DNA of 15,741 bases from Oscillospiraceae bacterium (GCA_016297855.1 JAEDFW010000035.1:1-15741); one strand, 5' to 3'. Positions 1 through 9,427 are shown, counted from the first letter of the stretch. Program-made: numbers and translations. The notes: generated from the letters alone by a model not told the origin.

Positions 1-1
1 C

Positions 2-1693
2 GCGCTGCGCCGCCAGCTCTACCGCGGAAACTACGGTGCGTTCTCGGTGGAGGTGGCGGCAATCCTGCTGCTGATGGCTGTCAATCTGGGTGTATCGTGG
101 CTGTTGCAGCAGGTCATCGACGTGGTAGCCGGGATCGACACCGGTTTTTCCATCTTGCAGCTTGCCCTGATGGCTGCAGCAATGGTCGCAGCGGTGGCGC
201 TCGGCTTGCTGATACGTTCATCGTCAAAACCGCGTTTTTTTGAGCGGGCCATGCTGCAATATAAATCCTATGCATTTTCACAGCTGACGAAAAAAAGTCT
301 TGCCGCCTTTTCCGGTGAACAGACGGCGGTATATCTGTCGGCGCTCTCCAACGACGCGGCCAGTATCGAGACAAACTATCTGGAAAAACTCTTCACGCTC
401 ATTGCCGACTGTGTGCTTGCACTCGGCGCACTGGCGCTGATGCTGTATTACAGCCCGCTGCTCATGCTCATCGCCATCGCGTTTTCCGCACTGCCGCTGG
501 CAGCAGCACTTTTGACCGGCGGGAAGCTGGCTGCGGCAGACCGGCGCGTGAGCGAGCAAAATAAGAACTTCATGGCGCAGCTGGATGACCTTCTCTCGGG
601 TTTTTCCGTCATCAAGAGTTTTCAGGCCGAAAGCGAGGCGGAAGCACTCTTTGCCAAAGCCAATCAGGATGCCGAACACGAAAAGCGCGGGCGCCGCAAA
701 ATCAGCATTCTGGTCAGTCTTTTCACCAACACGGGCAACATCGCCTCGCAGCTCGGCATCTTTCTGGCTGCGGCCGTACTTTCCAAACGCGGCTTTGGCG
801 TCACGCCCGGCATGGTCGTGGTATTCGTGCAGCTTGTAGGGCTGCTCGCCATGCCGTTTCAGGAAATCCCCGAGGCGCTGGCCAACCGCAATGCCGCGCA
901 CGCGCTGATGGATAAACTCGCAGAAGCCCTGGAAGAACATGTGAACGACGCGGGTGTAGAGCTGTCTGCCACGCTGACCGGCCCCATCGAGATAAACGAT
1001 GTGCGCTTCGGCTATGAACCGGGCAAGGAGATCCTGCACGGCGTATCCGCCGCATTCGAGCCGGGCAAAAGCTACGCCGTGGTCGGCGCGTCTGGCAGCG
1101 GCAAGTCCACGCTTTTGAACCTCATACAAGGCGCGTACAAAACCTACGAAGGTGACATTCTGGTAAACGGCACGCAGCTGAAAGATGCCAGCGCCGAATC
1201 GGTGTTCTCCCTGGTATCCTCGATCGGCCAGAACGTATTTATCTTCAATGCGTCGATCCGCGACAACATCACCATGTTCCGTGACTTCGACCCGCAAGAG
1301 GTCGACCACGCCATCGAAGGCGCCGGCTTGAGCCAGCTCATCGCCGCGCGCGGAGAGGATTATCTCTGCGGTGAAAACGGCTGCAATCTCTCGGGCGGCG
1401 AGCGCCAGCGCATCTCCATCGCGCGCTGCCTGCTGCGCAAGACGCCGGTACTGTTGGCTGACGAAGCCACGGCGTCTCTCGACCGCGAGAGCGCCGGGCA
1501 TGTGTGCAATTCCATTCTTTCGCTCACCGAGCTGACGCGTATCGTGGTCACGCACGCGCTCGACGCGCCGCTGCTGCGGCGGTACGACCGCATCCTCGCC
1601 TTCAAGGGTGGACGTGTTGCAGAGGAAGGAACATTTGACGAGCTGATGCAGAAAAAGAGCTATTTCTACTCGCTGTACACACTCAACACCTGA
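2..1693 (+). CDS. ABC exporter, fused membrane and ATPase domains (5' end cut by window edge)
   Basis: An ATP-driven exporter half-transporter that would act as a dimer in the cytoplasmic membrane; the substrate cannot be read from sequence. The frame is open to the left edge, and residues before the GTG at 47 (LRRQLYRGNYGAF) look like the normal N-terminus of this family, so the true start is probably just outside the window. Counting the codon at position 2 as residue 1, 563 residues are visible. About six hydrophobic segments lie in roughly the first 300 residues. The ATPase domain follows, with Walker A GASGSGKST (362-370), Q-loop Q410, signature LSGGE (463-467), Walker B ending in D487-E488, and H-loop H518. 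All catalytic residues are intact. Many such proteins pair with a second half-transporter encoded alongside; a partner could lie upstream, outside the window. The gene runs convergently towards polC and ends at a hairpin terminator. Confidence 0.93.
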   Translation, partial: ALRRQLYRGNYGAFSVEVAAILLLMAVNLGVSWLLQQVIDVVAGIDTGFSILQLALMAAAMVAAVALGLLIRSSSKPRFFERAMLQYKSYAFSQLTKKSLAAFSGEQTAVYLSALSNDAASIETNYLEKLFTLIADCVLALGALALMLYYSPLLMLIAIAFSALPLAAALLTGGKLAAADRRVSEQNKNFMAQLDDLLSGFSVIKSFQAESEAEALFAKANQDAEHEKRGRRKISILVSLFTNTGNIASQLGIFLAAAVLSKRGFGVTPGMVVVFVQLVGLLAMPFQEIPEALANRNAAHALMDKLAEALEEHVNDAGVELSATLTGPIEINDVRFGYEPGKEILHGVSAAFEPGKSYAVVGASGSGKSTLLNLIQGAYKTYEGDILVNGTQLKDASAESVFSLVSSIGQNVFIFNASIRDNITMFRDFDPQEVDHAIEGAGLSQLIAARGEDYLCGENGCNLSGGERQRISIARCLLRKTPVLLADEATASLDRESAGHVCNSILSLTELTRIVVTHALDAPLLRRYDRILAFKGGRVAEEGTFDELMQKKSYFYSLYTLNT

Positions 1694-1699
1694 AAATGG

Positions 1700-1740
1700 A
1701 GCGCCGCAGAATGAATCATTCTGCGGCGCTCTGCGGTTTT
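1700..1740 (+). terminator. Intrinsic terminator after the ABC exporter, possibly bidirectional
   Basis: A perfect inverted repeat pairs 1700-1714 with 1716-1730; allowing a realistic loop it gives a stem of about 12 bp. It starts 6 nt after the ABC gene's stop codon. On the plus strand a TTTT run ends at 1740, with a further T-rich stretch to 1755. On the minus strand the stem is followed by CCATTTTCA, a weaker T-tract, so it may also end the polC operon arriving from the other side. Confidence 0.8.
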
Positions 1741-1823
1741 AATCATTTCTTTTTCCGCAAACGGCTGTGATCGGCTGCCCGCCGGAGCAAAGCCCGCTCA
1801 TCTCCATTTCCGCCGTTGGCGAA

Positions 1824-1839
1824 ACCTGCGCATGCAGGT
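1824..1839 (-). terminator. Short hairpin just after the polC stop, possible weak terminator
   Basis: ACCTGC (1824-1829) pairs with GCAGGT (1834-1839) around a 4-nt loop, starting 3 nt beyond the polC stop codon. On the minus strand it is followed by TTTC only, so it is a weak terminator candidate. It may instead be a 3'-end stabilising hairpin. The stronger hairpin at 1700-1730 is the more likely transcript end. Confidence 0.3.
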
Positions 1840-1842
1840 GCG

Positions 1843-4800
1843 TCAGAACAGCGTGATCTGGCTCGTTTCCGGCAGATCACCAAACGCGCCGGCCTCACGC
1901 AGATTTTCGATGTGCGTCTTTGATACCTTGGGACATGCCATGGAAAACTCCTCGATGGACAAAAACTGCTTACCCTCGCGGCCTTCCATGATATCCCACG
2001 CGGCCGACTCGCCCAGACCCGATACCGCTACGAACGGCGGCAGCAGCGAATTGCCGTCGATAATAAAGCGCGTGGCGTGCGAGCGGTAGAGATCAATGTT
2101 GGCAAAGGAAAACCCACGCAGATAGAACTCATAACAGACCTCGAGCGTGGTGAAGAGGTCATCGTCCTTGGCTGTGGCCTCATCGTCGTTCTTGATTTCC
2201 TGTATCTTCTGCTTCACAAGGTCAATGCCGTGCGTCATAATTGCCGCGTCGAAGCCGCCCTTCTGGCTGCGGCGGTAGAAATACGCCGCATAGAACGCCA
2301 ACGGCTCATGCACCTTGAACCAGGCAATGCGAAACGCCATCATGACATACGCCGTCGCATGCGCCTTGGGGAACAGATACTTGATCTTCTTGCACGAGCC
2401 GATGTACCAGTCGGGTACACCCGCCGCACGCATCTCATCCTCCGCGCCTTCCGGCAGTCCCCTTCCCTTTCGCACCGATTCCATGATCTTGAACGAGCGC
2501 TTTTCCGGCATGCCGCACTTAATTAAATACAGCATGATATCGTCGCGGCAGCCGATGGCCTCGGAGACCGTCGCGGTTTTCGACAGGATGAGGTCGCGCG
2601 CGTTTCCCAGCCAAACATCCGTGCCGTGCGAGAAGCCGGAAAGCCGGATCAGCGTGTCGAACTTCGTCGGCTGCGTCTCCTGCAGCATTCCGCGCGTAAA
2701 ACCGGTGCCAAACTCCGGGATGGCGCATGAGCCGACCGGGCCTAAGATCGGGTCGTTTTCAAAACCGAGGATTTTACTCGAGGTAAAGATGGACATGGTG
2801 TCCTGATCGTCGAGCGGAATCATCTTTGCGTCCACGCCTGTTAAATCCTCGAGCATTCGGATCATCGTCGGGTCATCGTGCCCCAGCATGTCCAGCTTGA
2901 GGAGGTTTTCCTCCATCGAGTGATATTCAAAATGCGTCGTAATCCAGTCGGAATCCTTGTCGTCCGCCGGGTGCTGCACAGGGCAGAAATCCCAGATCTC
3001 GTTCTCCTGCGGAATGACGACCAGTCCTCCCGGATGCTGGCCCGTAGTACGCTTGATGCCCACGCAGCCGGCAGCAAGGCGGTTTTCCTCGGCCTTGCTG
3101 ACGGTCATGTTGCGCTCGGCAAGATATTTTTTTGCGTAGCCGTAGGCCGTTTTCTCGGCCACGGTGCCGATGGTGCCCGCTCGAAACACATGGTCCGAAC
3201 CGAACATCTGCACACAGTAGGCGTGCGCGCGCGCCTGATATTCGCCCGAGAAGTTGAGATCAATGTCGGGGACTTTATCGCCGCCGAAGCCCAAAAACGT
3301 CTCGAACGGGATGTTGAAGCCGTCCTTGTCCAGCTTTTCGCCGCACTTGGGACACACCGCATTAGGCAGATCGGCGCCGCACGCGCAGTCGGCAGGCACG
3401 TCGAAAGTTGTAAACTTGCACTTGGGGCAGCGATAGTGCGGCGGAAAAGAGTTGACCTCGGTGATGCCCGACAGAAACGCCACGATCGATGAGCCGACCG
3501 AACCACGCGAGCCGACCAGGTAACCGTTTTCCAGCGAGTTCTGCACCAGCTTCTGCGCTGACATATAAATGACGTCATAGTGGCACGAGATGATGTCGTG
3601 CATCTCGGTATCCACGCGCTTTTGAATCAGCTCCGGTGGATTCTCACCGTAGAGCCGGTGAAGCTTGCCGTAGACAAGGTCCTTGAGGTCCTCGACCGAG
3701 TTTTCGATCTTCGGCGCGAACAGGTTGTGCGGCACAGGCCGCACGGTGTCGCACCAGTCCACGATCAGGTTCGTGTTTTTGACCACGACCTCGTACGCCT
3801 TTTCCTCCCCCAGATAGCTGAATTCGTTCAGCATCTCATCCGTCGTGCGGAAATAGAGCGGCAGTGACCGGTCGGCGTCCGGCATCTGCTTGGTCGCCAT
3901 GAGAATATGCCGGTAGATCTCGTCCTCGGGATTGAGGAAATGCACGTCGCCCGTGGCAACGACGGGCTTGCCTAGCTCGTCTCCCAGCTGGACGATGGTG
4001 CGGTTGAAATTCCGCAGTTCCTCCTCGCTCTCGGCCATGCCCTTTTCCAGCATGAAGACGTTATTGCACAGCGGCTGAATTTCCAGAAAATCATAGAACG
4101 AAGCGATGCGCTTGAGCTCGGCATAACTCTTGTGCGCCACAACCGCTTGGAACAGCTCGCCCGCCTCGCAGGCCGAGCCGATAATCAGCCCCTCACGCCA
4201 GCGCAGCAGTTCGGACTTGGGGATAATCGGCACACGCTTGAAATATTTGAGGTTGCCGTAAGAAATCAGCCGGTAGAGATTTCGCAGGCCGACGGAGTTT
4301 TTTGCAAAGAGAATGATGTGCCGTGCGCGGCGGTCGAGAATCTTCGCGCCCGAACGCAGCTCGGTCATGACGGGGTTGACCTGCGAGAGCGTATGCACAC
4401 CCTTTTCCTCGAGCATCTTCCAGAAGCGCATCATCATATGCCCGCAGGTGATCGCATCGTCGGACGCGCGGTGGTGATTGAATTCCGGCAGACTCAGTGC
4501 GTCGGCCACGAGATTAAGCTTGTATTTGCCCAGCTCCGGCAGCAGGTTCTGCGCCAGAATGAGCGTATCGACATATGTCGGCTGGAACTCGATCCCTAGC
4601 CGCTGTGCAGCCGCCGTAACGAATCCAATATCAAAATCGGCGTTGTGCGCGCAGAGCGGCCGCCCTGCAGCAAAATCGAGGAACTTGGGCAGCGCTTCGG
4701 AGATATCCGGCGCGCCTTCGAGCATCTCGTCGGTGATGCCCGTCAGCTCGATAATCTTCGGCGTGAGCCTACGTCCCGGCGCGACAAAGGTCTGGAACGT

Positions 4801-6135
4801 ATCCATTACCTCGCCGCCGCGCATGATGACCGCGCCGATCTCGATAATTACATCATGCTGGGAGGACAGGCCCGTCGTCTCGAGGTCAAACGCCACATAT
4901 TCCGCGTCAAACGGCGCGTCAATGGGGCCGTGGACGGCAATGCGGTCGTCCACGTCGTTGACATAATATCCTTCGCAGCCGTACAGGATCTTGATGTTTT
5001 CATCCGTACCGGCGACCTTGGCCTTGCCGGAGGCCTTTAGCGCGTCGGGGAACGACTGTGCGCAGCCGTGGTCGGTAATGGCGATGGCGCGGTGGCCCCA
5101 TGCCGCGGCCTGCTTGACGGCAGCGCCGGTATCAGTCAGTGCGTCCATAGATGACATCGTCGTGTGCAGATGCAGCTCGACGCGCTTTTCCTTCGCCGTA
5201 TCCACACGCTTGGGCGTGGGCACGCGCTCAATGGCGTTGGGCTGCATGACCATCTCGTTGTCATACCGGTCAAAGGTCATCTTGCCCTGCATCCGCACCC
5301 ACATACCGGGCTGGATATTGTCAAGAATCGGCTTGGCCTTGTCGTTTTCCATGAACTGGTTGACGCGCACGGAGCCGGTGTAGTCCGTCACATCAAAGCA
5401 GACCACCCACGCGCCGCGCTTTTTGAGCTCGCGGTGCTGCACGGCAAAGACCTTGCCGCGCACGACCACGCGGAACATGTCGAGGTTCAGATCGGCGATT
5501 TTCACCGGCTCGCCGCCAAACGGACGGCCGAAAAACACATCGCCGGACGGCTGCTGCGTGCCCGGTCCTACGTGCTTTTTTCCCTGTGCCGCCGATGGCG
5601 CCGGCAGGTCAATCGTCTTTAGCGCTTCACTGCGGATGCGCTTGGTCTCTTCAAACAGCTCCCTGCCCTCAAGCGGCGTCGCGGGTATGAATATCAGCTC
5701 CGGCTTTACGCCGAAATGGGAAAACAGGAATTCCTGCGCTTTCGGCGCATGCCGCTCGAGCTCCTGCTTGCCATTGGCCGGAAGCCGGATCGTCACCCGC
5801 TGTGTGGACACCTCAAATTTTGCCCCGGCAAGGCTCGCCGCAGCGGGTGGCCATGCGCGCACAAATACGCGCACAAGATCCGCCGGGTCGAGCGTTTCAA
5901 TGGCCTCAGCCGGGTAATGCGCCAGAACAGACAGACGCTTCAGGCCATACCGGTGTTCCAGCATGGCCTGAAGCTCCTCGATGATCTGCTGTGATATGTA
6001 GTGTTCCGATTCCAGTGCGATCTCGATGCTTCTTGCCTCACGGTCGATCTGCGCGCGCGTGACTTGCGCGCCGGCGATCTGTTCGGGAAGCTCTGTATTT
6101 GGAAACAGCTCTGAAAACAGTACCGTATCGTTCAT
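1843..6135 (-). CDS. polC: DNA polymerase III PolC-type alpha subunit with proofreading exonuclease
   Basis: The replicative DNA polymerase of Firmicutes-type bacteria, combining polymerase and 3'-5' proofreading activity. It has 1430 residues, normal for PolC. Domain order: N-terminal domain and OB fold (to about 310); PHP domain opening with H322-L-H324; a DEDDh exonuclease inserted in the PHP domain from about 410 (D417-L-E419, later AHNADFD and HHRASDDA); the rest of the PHP domain; a zinc-binding module with C903, C906, C917/C919, C928 and C931; and a palm domain with catalytic PDIDLNFS (D957, D959). The C-terminus ends in QITLF, the pentapeptide type that binds the beta sliding clamp. 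The start is the ATG at 6135, preceded by AAAGGAGA; an upstream in-frame extension would overlap ispG. It is the last gene of the eight-gene operon, 22 nt after ispG. No truncation or missing residue was seen. Confidence 0.97.
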   Translation of the reverse strand: MNDTVLFSELFPNTELPEQIAGAQVTRAQIDREARSIEIALESEHYISQQIIEELQAMLEHRYGLKRLSVLAHYPAEAIETLDPADLVRVFVRAWPPAAASLAGAKFEVSTQRVTIRLPANGKQELERHAPKAQEFLFSHFGVKPELIFIPATPLEGRELFEETKRIRSEALKTIDLPAPSAAQGKKHVGPGTQQPSGDVFFGRPFGGEPVKIADLNLDMFRVVVRGKVFAVQHRELKKRGAWVVCFDVTDYTGSVRVNQFMENDKAKPILDNIQPGMWVRMQGKMTFDRYDNEMVMQPNAIERVPTPKRVDTAKEKRVELHLHTTMSSMDALTDTGAAVKQAAAWGHRAIAITDHGCAQSFPDALKASGKAKVAGTDENIKILYGCEGYYVNDVDDRIAVHGPIDAPFDAEYVAFDLETTGLSSQHDVIIEIGAVIMRGGEVMDTFQTFVAPGRRLTPKIIELTGITDEMLEGAPDISEALPKFLDFAAGRPLCAHNADFDIGFVTAAAQRLGIEFQPTYVDTLILAQNLLPELGKYKLNLVADALSLPEFNHHRASDDAITCGHMMMRFWKMLEEKGVHTLSQVNPVMTELRSGAKILDRRARHIILFAKNSVGLRNLYRLISYGNLKYFKRVPIIPKSELLRWREGLIIGSACEAGELFQAVVAHKSYAELKRIASFYDFLEIQPLCNNVFMLEKGMAESEEELRNFNRTIVQLGDELGKPVVATGDVHFLNPEDEIYRHILMATKQMPDADRSLPLYFRTTDEMLNEFSYLGEEKAYEVVVKNTNLIVDWCDTVRPVPHNLFAPKIENSVEDLKDLVYGKLHRLYGENPPELIQKRVDTEMHDIISCHYDVIYMSAQKLVQNSLENGYLVGSRGSVGSSIVAFLSGITEVNSFPPHYRCPKCKFTTFDVPADCACGADLPNAVCPKCGEKLDKDGFNIPFETFLGFGGDKVPDIDLNFSGEYQARAHAYCVQMFGSDHVFRAGTIGTVAEKTAYGYAKKYLAERNMTVSKAEENRLAAGCVGIKRTTGQHPGGLVVIPQENEIWDFCPVQHPADDKDSDWITTHFEYHSMEENLLKLDMLGHDDPTMIRMLEDLTGVDAKMIPLDDQDTMSIFTSSKILGFENDPILGPVGSCAIPEFGTGFTRGMLQETQPTKFDTLIRLSGFSHGTDVWLGNARDLILSKTATVSEAIGCRDDIMLYLIKCGMPEKRSFKIMESVRKGRGLPEGAEDEMRAAGVPDWYIGSCKKIKYLFPKAHATAYVMMAFRIAWFKVHEPLAFYAAYFYRRSQKGGFDAAIMTHGIDLVKQKIQEIKNDDEATAKDDDLFTTLEVCYEFYLRGFSFANIDLYRSHATRFIIDGNSLLPPFVAVSGLGESAAWDIMEGREGKQFLSIEEFSMACPKVSKTHIENLREAGAFGDLPETSQITLF

Positions 6136-6140
6136 TCGGT

Positions 6141-6148
6141 TCTCCTTT
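6141..6148 (-). promoter_or_regulatory. Ribosome binding site that fixes the polC start
   Basis: AAAGGAGA lies 5 nt upstream of the ATG at 6135, inside the 22-nt ispG-polC gap. It decides for the MNDTVLF start over a start 56 codons further upstream, which lies inside ispG. Confidence 0.8.
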
Positions 6149-6157
6149 GTTTTGCGG

Positions 6158-7195
6158 CTACAGCGTATCGACATACGCGACCAGTGCGTCAAGCAGTTCG
6201 TCATAGGGCAGCTTTTTGATCTGCTTTCCTCTGGCAAACAATACGCCGCAATCCTCGCCGCCGGCGATGCCGACGTCCGCCTCGCGCGCCTCACCGGGGC
6301 CATTTACCACGCAGCCCATGACCGCCACGGTGATGGGCTTGTCGCAATTTGCAAGCGCCTGCTCAACATGGTTTGCAAGGCCGATCAGATCGATGCGCGT
6401 GCGCCCGCAGGTCGGGCAGGAAATAAGATTCACGCCCTCGCGCCGAAGTCCCGCAGCCTTCAGGATGGCCTTGGCCGCGATGACCTCGCGCACCGGGTCA
6501 GCTGTCAAGGATACGCGGATCGTATCGCCAATGCCCATGCACAGAAGCCCACCGATGCCCATGGCGGATTTGATGGTACCCATATACTCCGTACCCGTCT
6601 CCGTCACGCCGACATGCAGCGGATAGTCCGACCGATTGGAAAACAGGCGGTACGCCTGCATCATCAGCGGCACAGAGCTGGATTTCATCGACACGCAGAT
6701 GTCATAAAAGTCGCAGCTTTCCAGCAGTTCGATGTGCGAAAATGCGCTCTCCACGAGTGCTTCCGCCGTGGGATGGCCATATTTTTCCAGCAGCTTTTTA
6801 TCGAGGCTTCCGCCGTTGACACCGATGCGGATGGGAATGTGCTTTTCTTTGCACGCATCCACCACCGCGCGCACGCGTTCCACACCGCCGATATTGCCGG
6901 GGTTGATGCGGATTTTACTCGCGCCTGCCTCAGCGGCGGCAATGGCAAGCCGGTAGTCAAAATGAATGTCCGCCACCAGCGGCAGCGGCGAAGCCGCGCA
7001 GATTTCCCGGAACGCCTTTGCCGCATCCATATCGGGGATGGCCAGCCGCGCGATCTGGCAGCCTGCCGCGGCAAGCTGATGGATCTGCGCCAGAGATCCC
7101 TCCACGTCGGTCGTCTTTGTATTGAGCATGGATTGAATGCTGACCGGCGCACCGCCGCCGATCTGCACGCTTCCCACCATGATTGCTTTTGTCAT
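6158..7195 (-). CDS. ispG: 4-hydroxy-3-methylbut-2-enyl diphosphate synthase (flavodoxin/ferredoxin-dependent)
   Basis: An enzyme of the MEP isoprenoid pathway. It reductively opens methylerythritol cyclodiphosphate to HMBPP in the cytosol, using a [4Fe-4S] cluster. It has 345 residues, the usual size for the short bacterial form. The cluster ligands are visible: C260 and C263 in SCPTCGRTR, C295 in GCVVNGPGEA, and E302 as the non-cysteine ligand. Their spacing (3, 32, 7) matches the E. coli set C270/C273/C305/E312. The start is the ATG at 7195 after TAGGAGA. It sits 9 nt after rseP and 22 nt before polC, so it is almost certainly co-transcribed. Together with dxr in the same operon it supports use of the MEP rather than the mevalonate route. 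Confidence 0.97.
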   Translation of the reverse strand: MTKAIMVGSVQIGGGAPVSIQSMLNTKTTDVEGSLAQIHQLAAAGCQIARLAIPDMDAAKAFREICAASPLPLVADIHFDYRLAIAAAEAGASKIRINPGNIGGVERVRAVVDACKEKHIPIRIGVNGGSLDKKLLEKYGHPTAEALVESAFSHIELLESCDFYDICVSMKSSSVPLMMQAYRLFSNRSDYPLHVGVTETGTEYMGTIKSAMGIGGLLCMGIGDTIRVSLTADPVREVIAAKAILKAAGLRREGVNLISCPTCGRTRIDLIGLANHVEQALANCDKPITVAVMGCVVNGPGEAREADVGIAGGEDCGVLFARGKQIKKLPYDELLDALVAYVDTL

Positions 7196-7204
7196 ACGTT
7201 TCTC

Positions 7205-8260
7205 CTATGCAAACAGTTTCCAGATGTCTTTGAACGTGACAAAGGCCATGAATGCCAGCAGCAGAACCATGCCGGCGGCGTGGATATAGCCTTCAAATTT
7301 GGACGGAATCTTCTTCTTTGTCACGGCGAATACTACGGTGTTCACCAACAGCAGAAAGATGCGCCCGCCGTCGAGTGCCGGCAGCGGCAGCAGATTCATG
7401 ACCGCCAGATTGATGGCGATGAACGCGCCGAGATACGCGATATTCATCAGCCCCGCAGAAACCGTTTCAGATGCTTTCCCGGTCTCGGCAATGACCGAGA
7501 CGATACCTACCGGCCCGGACATCTCATCCACCGATACCAGCCCCGAGATGAGATCTTCCAGCCCCATCCATACGAGCCTTGCAAAGTCAAGGCTCGTGTT
7601 CCAGCTGTATTTGAGAAGACTCCCGACTGTTTTTTCCTCGGCGGCAAAATACAGGCCATATTTATAGGTCTGCTCACCGTCCACGGTATACAGCTGCGGC
7701 TGCATGGCGAAGTCATTGAGTTCGACAAACTTGCCGCCGCGCTTGACCACAAGGTCATACACGCCGGTACTGTTGCGCCCGAGCAGCATCCCCACGTCGG
7801 AATAGATAAACACCCGTCGTCCGTCAATTTTATACAGCTCGTCGCCTTCCTGCAGGCCGCTCTCCGATTCCAGCGGGCAGCCCTCAAAAAAGCCGCTGAT
7901 GCGCGGCGTCGAGAACCCGGCAGCACCGGAGTACAAAACGATCAGCACCAGAAAGCCCGCCACATAGTTCATAAACGAGCCAGCCAGCAGAATGATAAGC
8001 CGCCGCCACCACGCTTTCGAGGTAAACGCGCGTGGATTTTCGCTCTCTTCATCTTCGCCCTCCATCGCGCAGTAGCCGCCGATGGGGATGCAGCGCAGAG
8101 CGTAGAGTGTTTCGCCCTTCTGCTTTTTGAAAATGGCCGGTCCCATGCAGATGGAGAACTCATTCACCTGCACATCCAGCGCCTTGGCCGAGAGGAAATG
8201 CCCCAGCTCATGGACAAAGATGAGAATGCCAAAGATGAGAATTGCAATGAGAATATACAT
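7205..8260 (-). CDS. rseP: RseP/RasP-type site-2 zinc metalloprotease
   Basis: A membrane-embedded protease that cuts transmembrane substrates, in relatives including anti-sigma factors and remnant signal peptides. The substrate here is unknown. It has 351 residues. The first membrane segment carries zinc motif H17-E18-L-G-H21; a PDZ-like region lies in the middle (roughly 110-190); the third ligand is in the family motif NLLPLPALDGG with D297; and a final hydrophobic segment is near the C-terminus. At 351 residues it is shorter than the roughly 420 residues of the Bacillus protein and holds one PDZ-like region. The start is the ATG at 8260, chosen over an in-frame GTG at 8275 because AGGTGATC lies immediately before the ATG. 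It lies 21 nt after dxr, a conserved neighbour in many bacteria. Confidence 0.95.
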   Translation of the reverse strand: MYILIAILIFGILIFVHELGHFLSAKALDVQVNEFSICMGPAIFKKQKGETLYALRCIPIGGYCAMEGEDEESENPRAFTSKAWWRRLIILLAGSFMNYVAGFLVLIVLYSGAAGFSTPRISGFFEGCPLESESGLQEGDELYKIDGRRVFIYSDVGMLLGRNSTGVYDLVVKRGGKFVELNDFAMQPQLYTVDGEQTYKYGLYFAAEEKTVGSLLKYSWNTSLDFARLVWMGLEDLISGLVSVDEMSGPVGIVSVIAETGKASETVSAGLMNIAYLGAFIAINLAVMNLLPLPALDGGRIFLLLVNTVVFAVTKKKIPSKFEGYIHAAGMVLLLAFMAFVTFKDIWKLFA

Positions 8261-8262
8261 GA

Positions 8263-8270
8263 GATCACCT
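8263..8270 (-). promoter_or_regulatory. Extended ribosome binding site that decides the rseP start
   Basis: AGGTGATC matches the 3' half of the extended anti-Shine-Dalgarno complement (AGGAGGTGATC). Its AGG core is about 7 nt from the ATG at 8260. The alternative GTG start at 8275 would place this element inside the coding region and has no comparable site of its own. Confidence 0.65.
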
Positions 8271-8281
8271 AACACTAAAAA

Positions 8282-9427
8282 TCAGCCAAAGCGTACGCGC
8301 ACCAACTCGCGCGCGGCGGCATCCACGCTGAGGATTTCCTCCAGCGTAGGCTTTTCGATTACCGGCAGCGCCATCGCCTGCGCGACGGCGTCGGAAATGT
8401 CGTAGAAGCGGATCTTATCCTGCAGATACAGCGCCACCGCCTCCTCGTTGGCCGCGTTCATTGCCGCGCAGCAGCTGCCGCCCGTGCGCGCAGCCTGTTT
8501 GGCAAGGGCGAAGCAGACAAACGCCTGTTCATCGACCGGCGCAAAGCTGAGATCTCCGCAGGAAAGAAGATCGAGAGCCGGGGCTGGATTCTCCGACCGG
8601 GCCGGGTACGTCATGGCAAGGCCGATGGGGATACGCATATCCGGCGTCCCCAACTGTGCCATCACTGCGCCGTCGCAGAACTCGACCAGACTGTGCACGA
8701 TCGACTGCCGGTGAATGACGGCCGTCACTTTGTCAAGCGGCAGCTCATACAGGCGCATCGCCTCGATCACTTCCAGGCCCTTATTCATAAGCGTGGCACA
8801 GTCGATGGTGATCTTCGCGCCCATCTTCCAATTTGGGTGGCGCAGCGCGTCGGTCTTCGTCACCTGCGCCAATTCTTCGCGCGTTCTGCCGTAAAAGGGG
8901 CCTCCCGAGCAGGTCAGAATCAGCCTGCGGATCTCGCTTTTGTCATGGCAGCCCATCAGGCACTGAAAAATGGCCGAATGCTCGGAGTCCACAGGAATGA
9001 TCTCCGCACCGGTCTGTTTCGCGCGCGCCATAACCAGCTCGCCCGCACAGACCAGCGTCTCCTTATTGGCCAGCGCGATGCGCTTTTTTTCCTCGATGGC
9101 GGCAAGCGTCGGACGAAGCCCCACCATGCCGGACACAGCCGTCACGACCGTATCCGCCCCGGGAAGCTGCGCGGCCTCGATGAGACCGTCGATCCCGGAC
9201 GTCACCCGTATATTCATATCCACAAGGCTCGCTTTTAATTCCCGCGCTTTTTTCTCGTCCATCATGACGGCAAGCTGCGGTCTGTATTTTCTGCACTGCT
9301 CAGCCATGCGCGCAACATCGCGGTTAGCCGTGAGCGCAGCGACACGCAACCCCAGCGCATCCGCCACATCCAGCGTCTGGCGGCCTATGGAGCCTGTGGA
9401 GCCCAAAATTGAAACAACGCTTGTCAC
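8282..9427 (-). CDS. dxr: 1-deoxy-D-xylulose 5-phosphate reductoisomerase
   Basis: The second step of the MEP pathway: NADPH-dependent rearrangement and reduction of DXP to methylerythritol phosphate in the cytosol. It has 381 residues, close to other bacterial enzymes. The NADPH-binding GSTGSIG motif is at residues 9-15. The metal ligands D147 and E149 (VDSEHSAIFQ) and E219 (NKGLEVIEA) correspond to E. coli D150, E152 and E231. The start is a GTG at 9427, preceded by GGAGG at 7 nt. The GTGA overlap with the cdsA stop suggests translational coupling. It stands between cdsA and rseP, the common arrangement. Confidence 0.97.
   Translation of the reverse strand: MTSVVSILGSTGSIGRQTLDVADALGLRVAALTANRDVARMAEQCRKYRPQLAVMMDEKKARELKASLVDMNIRVTSGIDGLIEAAQLPGADTVVTAVSGMVGLRPTLAAIEEKKRIALANKETLVCAGELVMARAKQTGAEIIPVDSEHSAIFQCLMGCHDKSEIRRLILTCSGGPFYGRTREELAQVTKTDALRHPNWKMGAKITIDCATLMNKGLEVIEAMRLYELPLDKVTAVIHRQSIVHSLVEFCDGAVMAQLGTPDMRIPIGLAMTYPARSENPAPALDLLSCGDLSFAPVDEQAFVCFALAKQAARTGGSCCAAMNAANEEAVALYLQDKIRFYDISDAVAQAMALPVIEKPTLEEILSVDAAARELVRVRFG

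Noticed and set aside
278..1555. A 425-codon minus-strand open frame antisense to the ABC exporter
   Set aside because: It lies in the same codon-aligned antisense register and has no recognisable motif. The sense frame carries every ABC ATPase motif.
6136..6303. A 56-codon N-terminal extension of PolC
   Set aside because: It lies inside ispG in another frame, reads as low-quality Arg/Ser-rich sequence, and the ATG at 6135 has an excellent ribosome binding site at the right distance.
6026..8272. A 748-codon plus-strand open frame across ispG and rseP
   Set aside because: Its codons are the exact reverse complements of ispG and rseP codons; both genes happen to sit in the same register. In a GC-rich genome that rarely uses TTA, CTA and TCA this antisense frame stays open. 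The protein is rich in His, Arg and Gln with no recognisable motif, while both sense genes show complete catalytic motifs.
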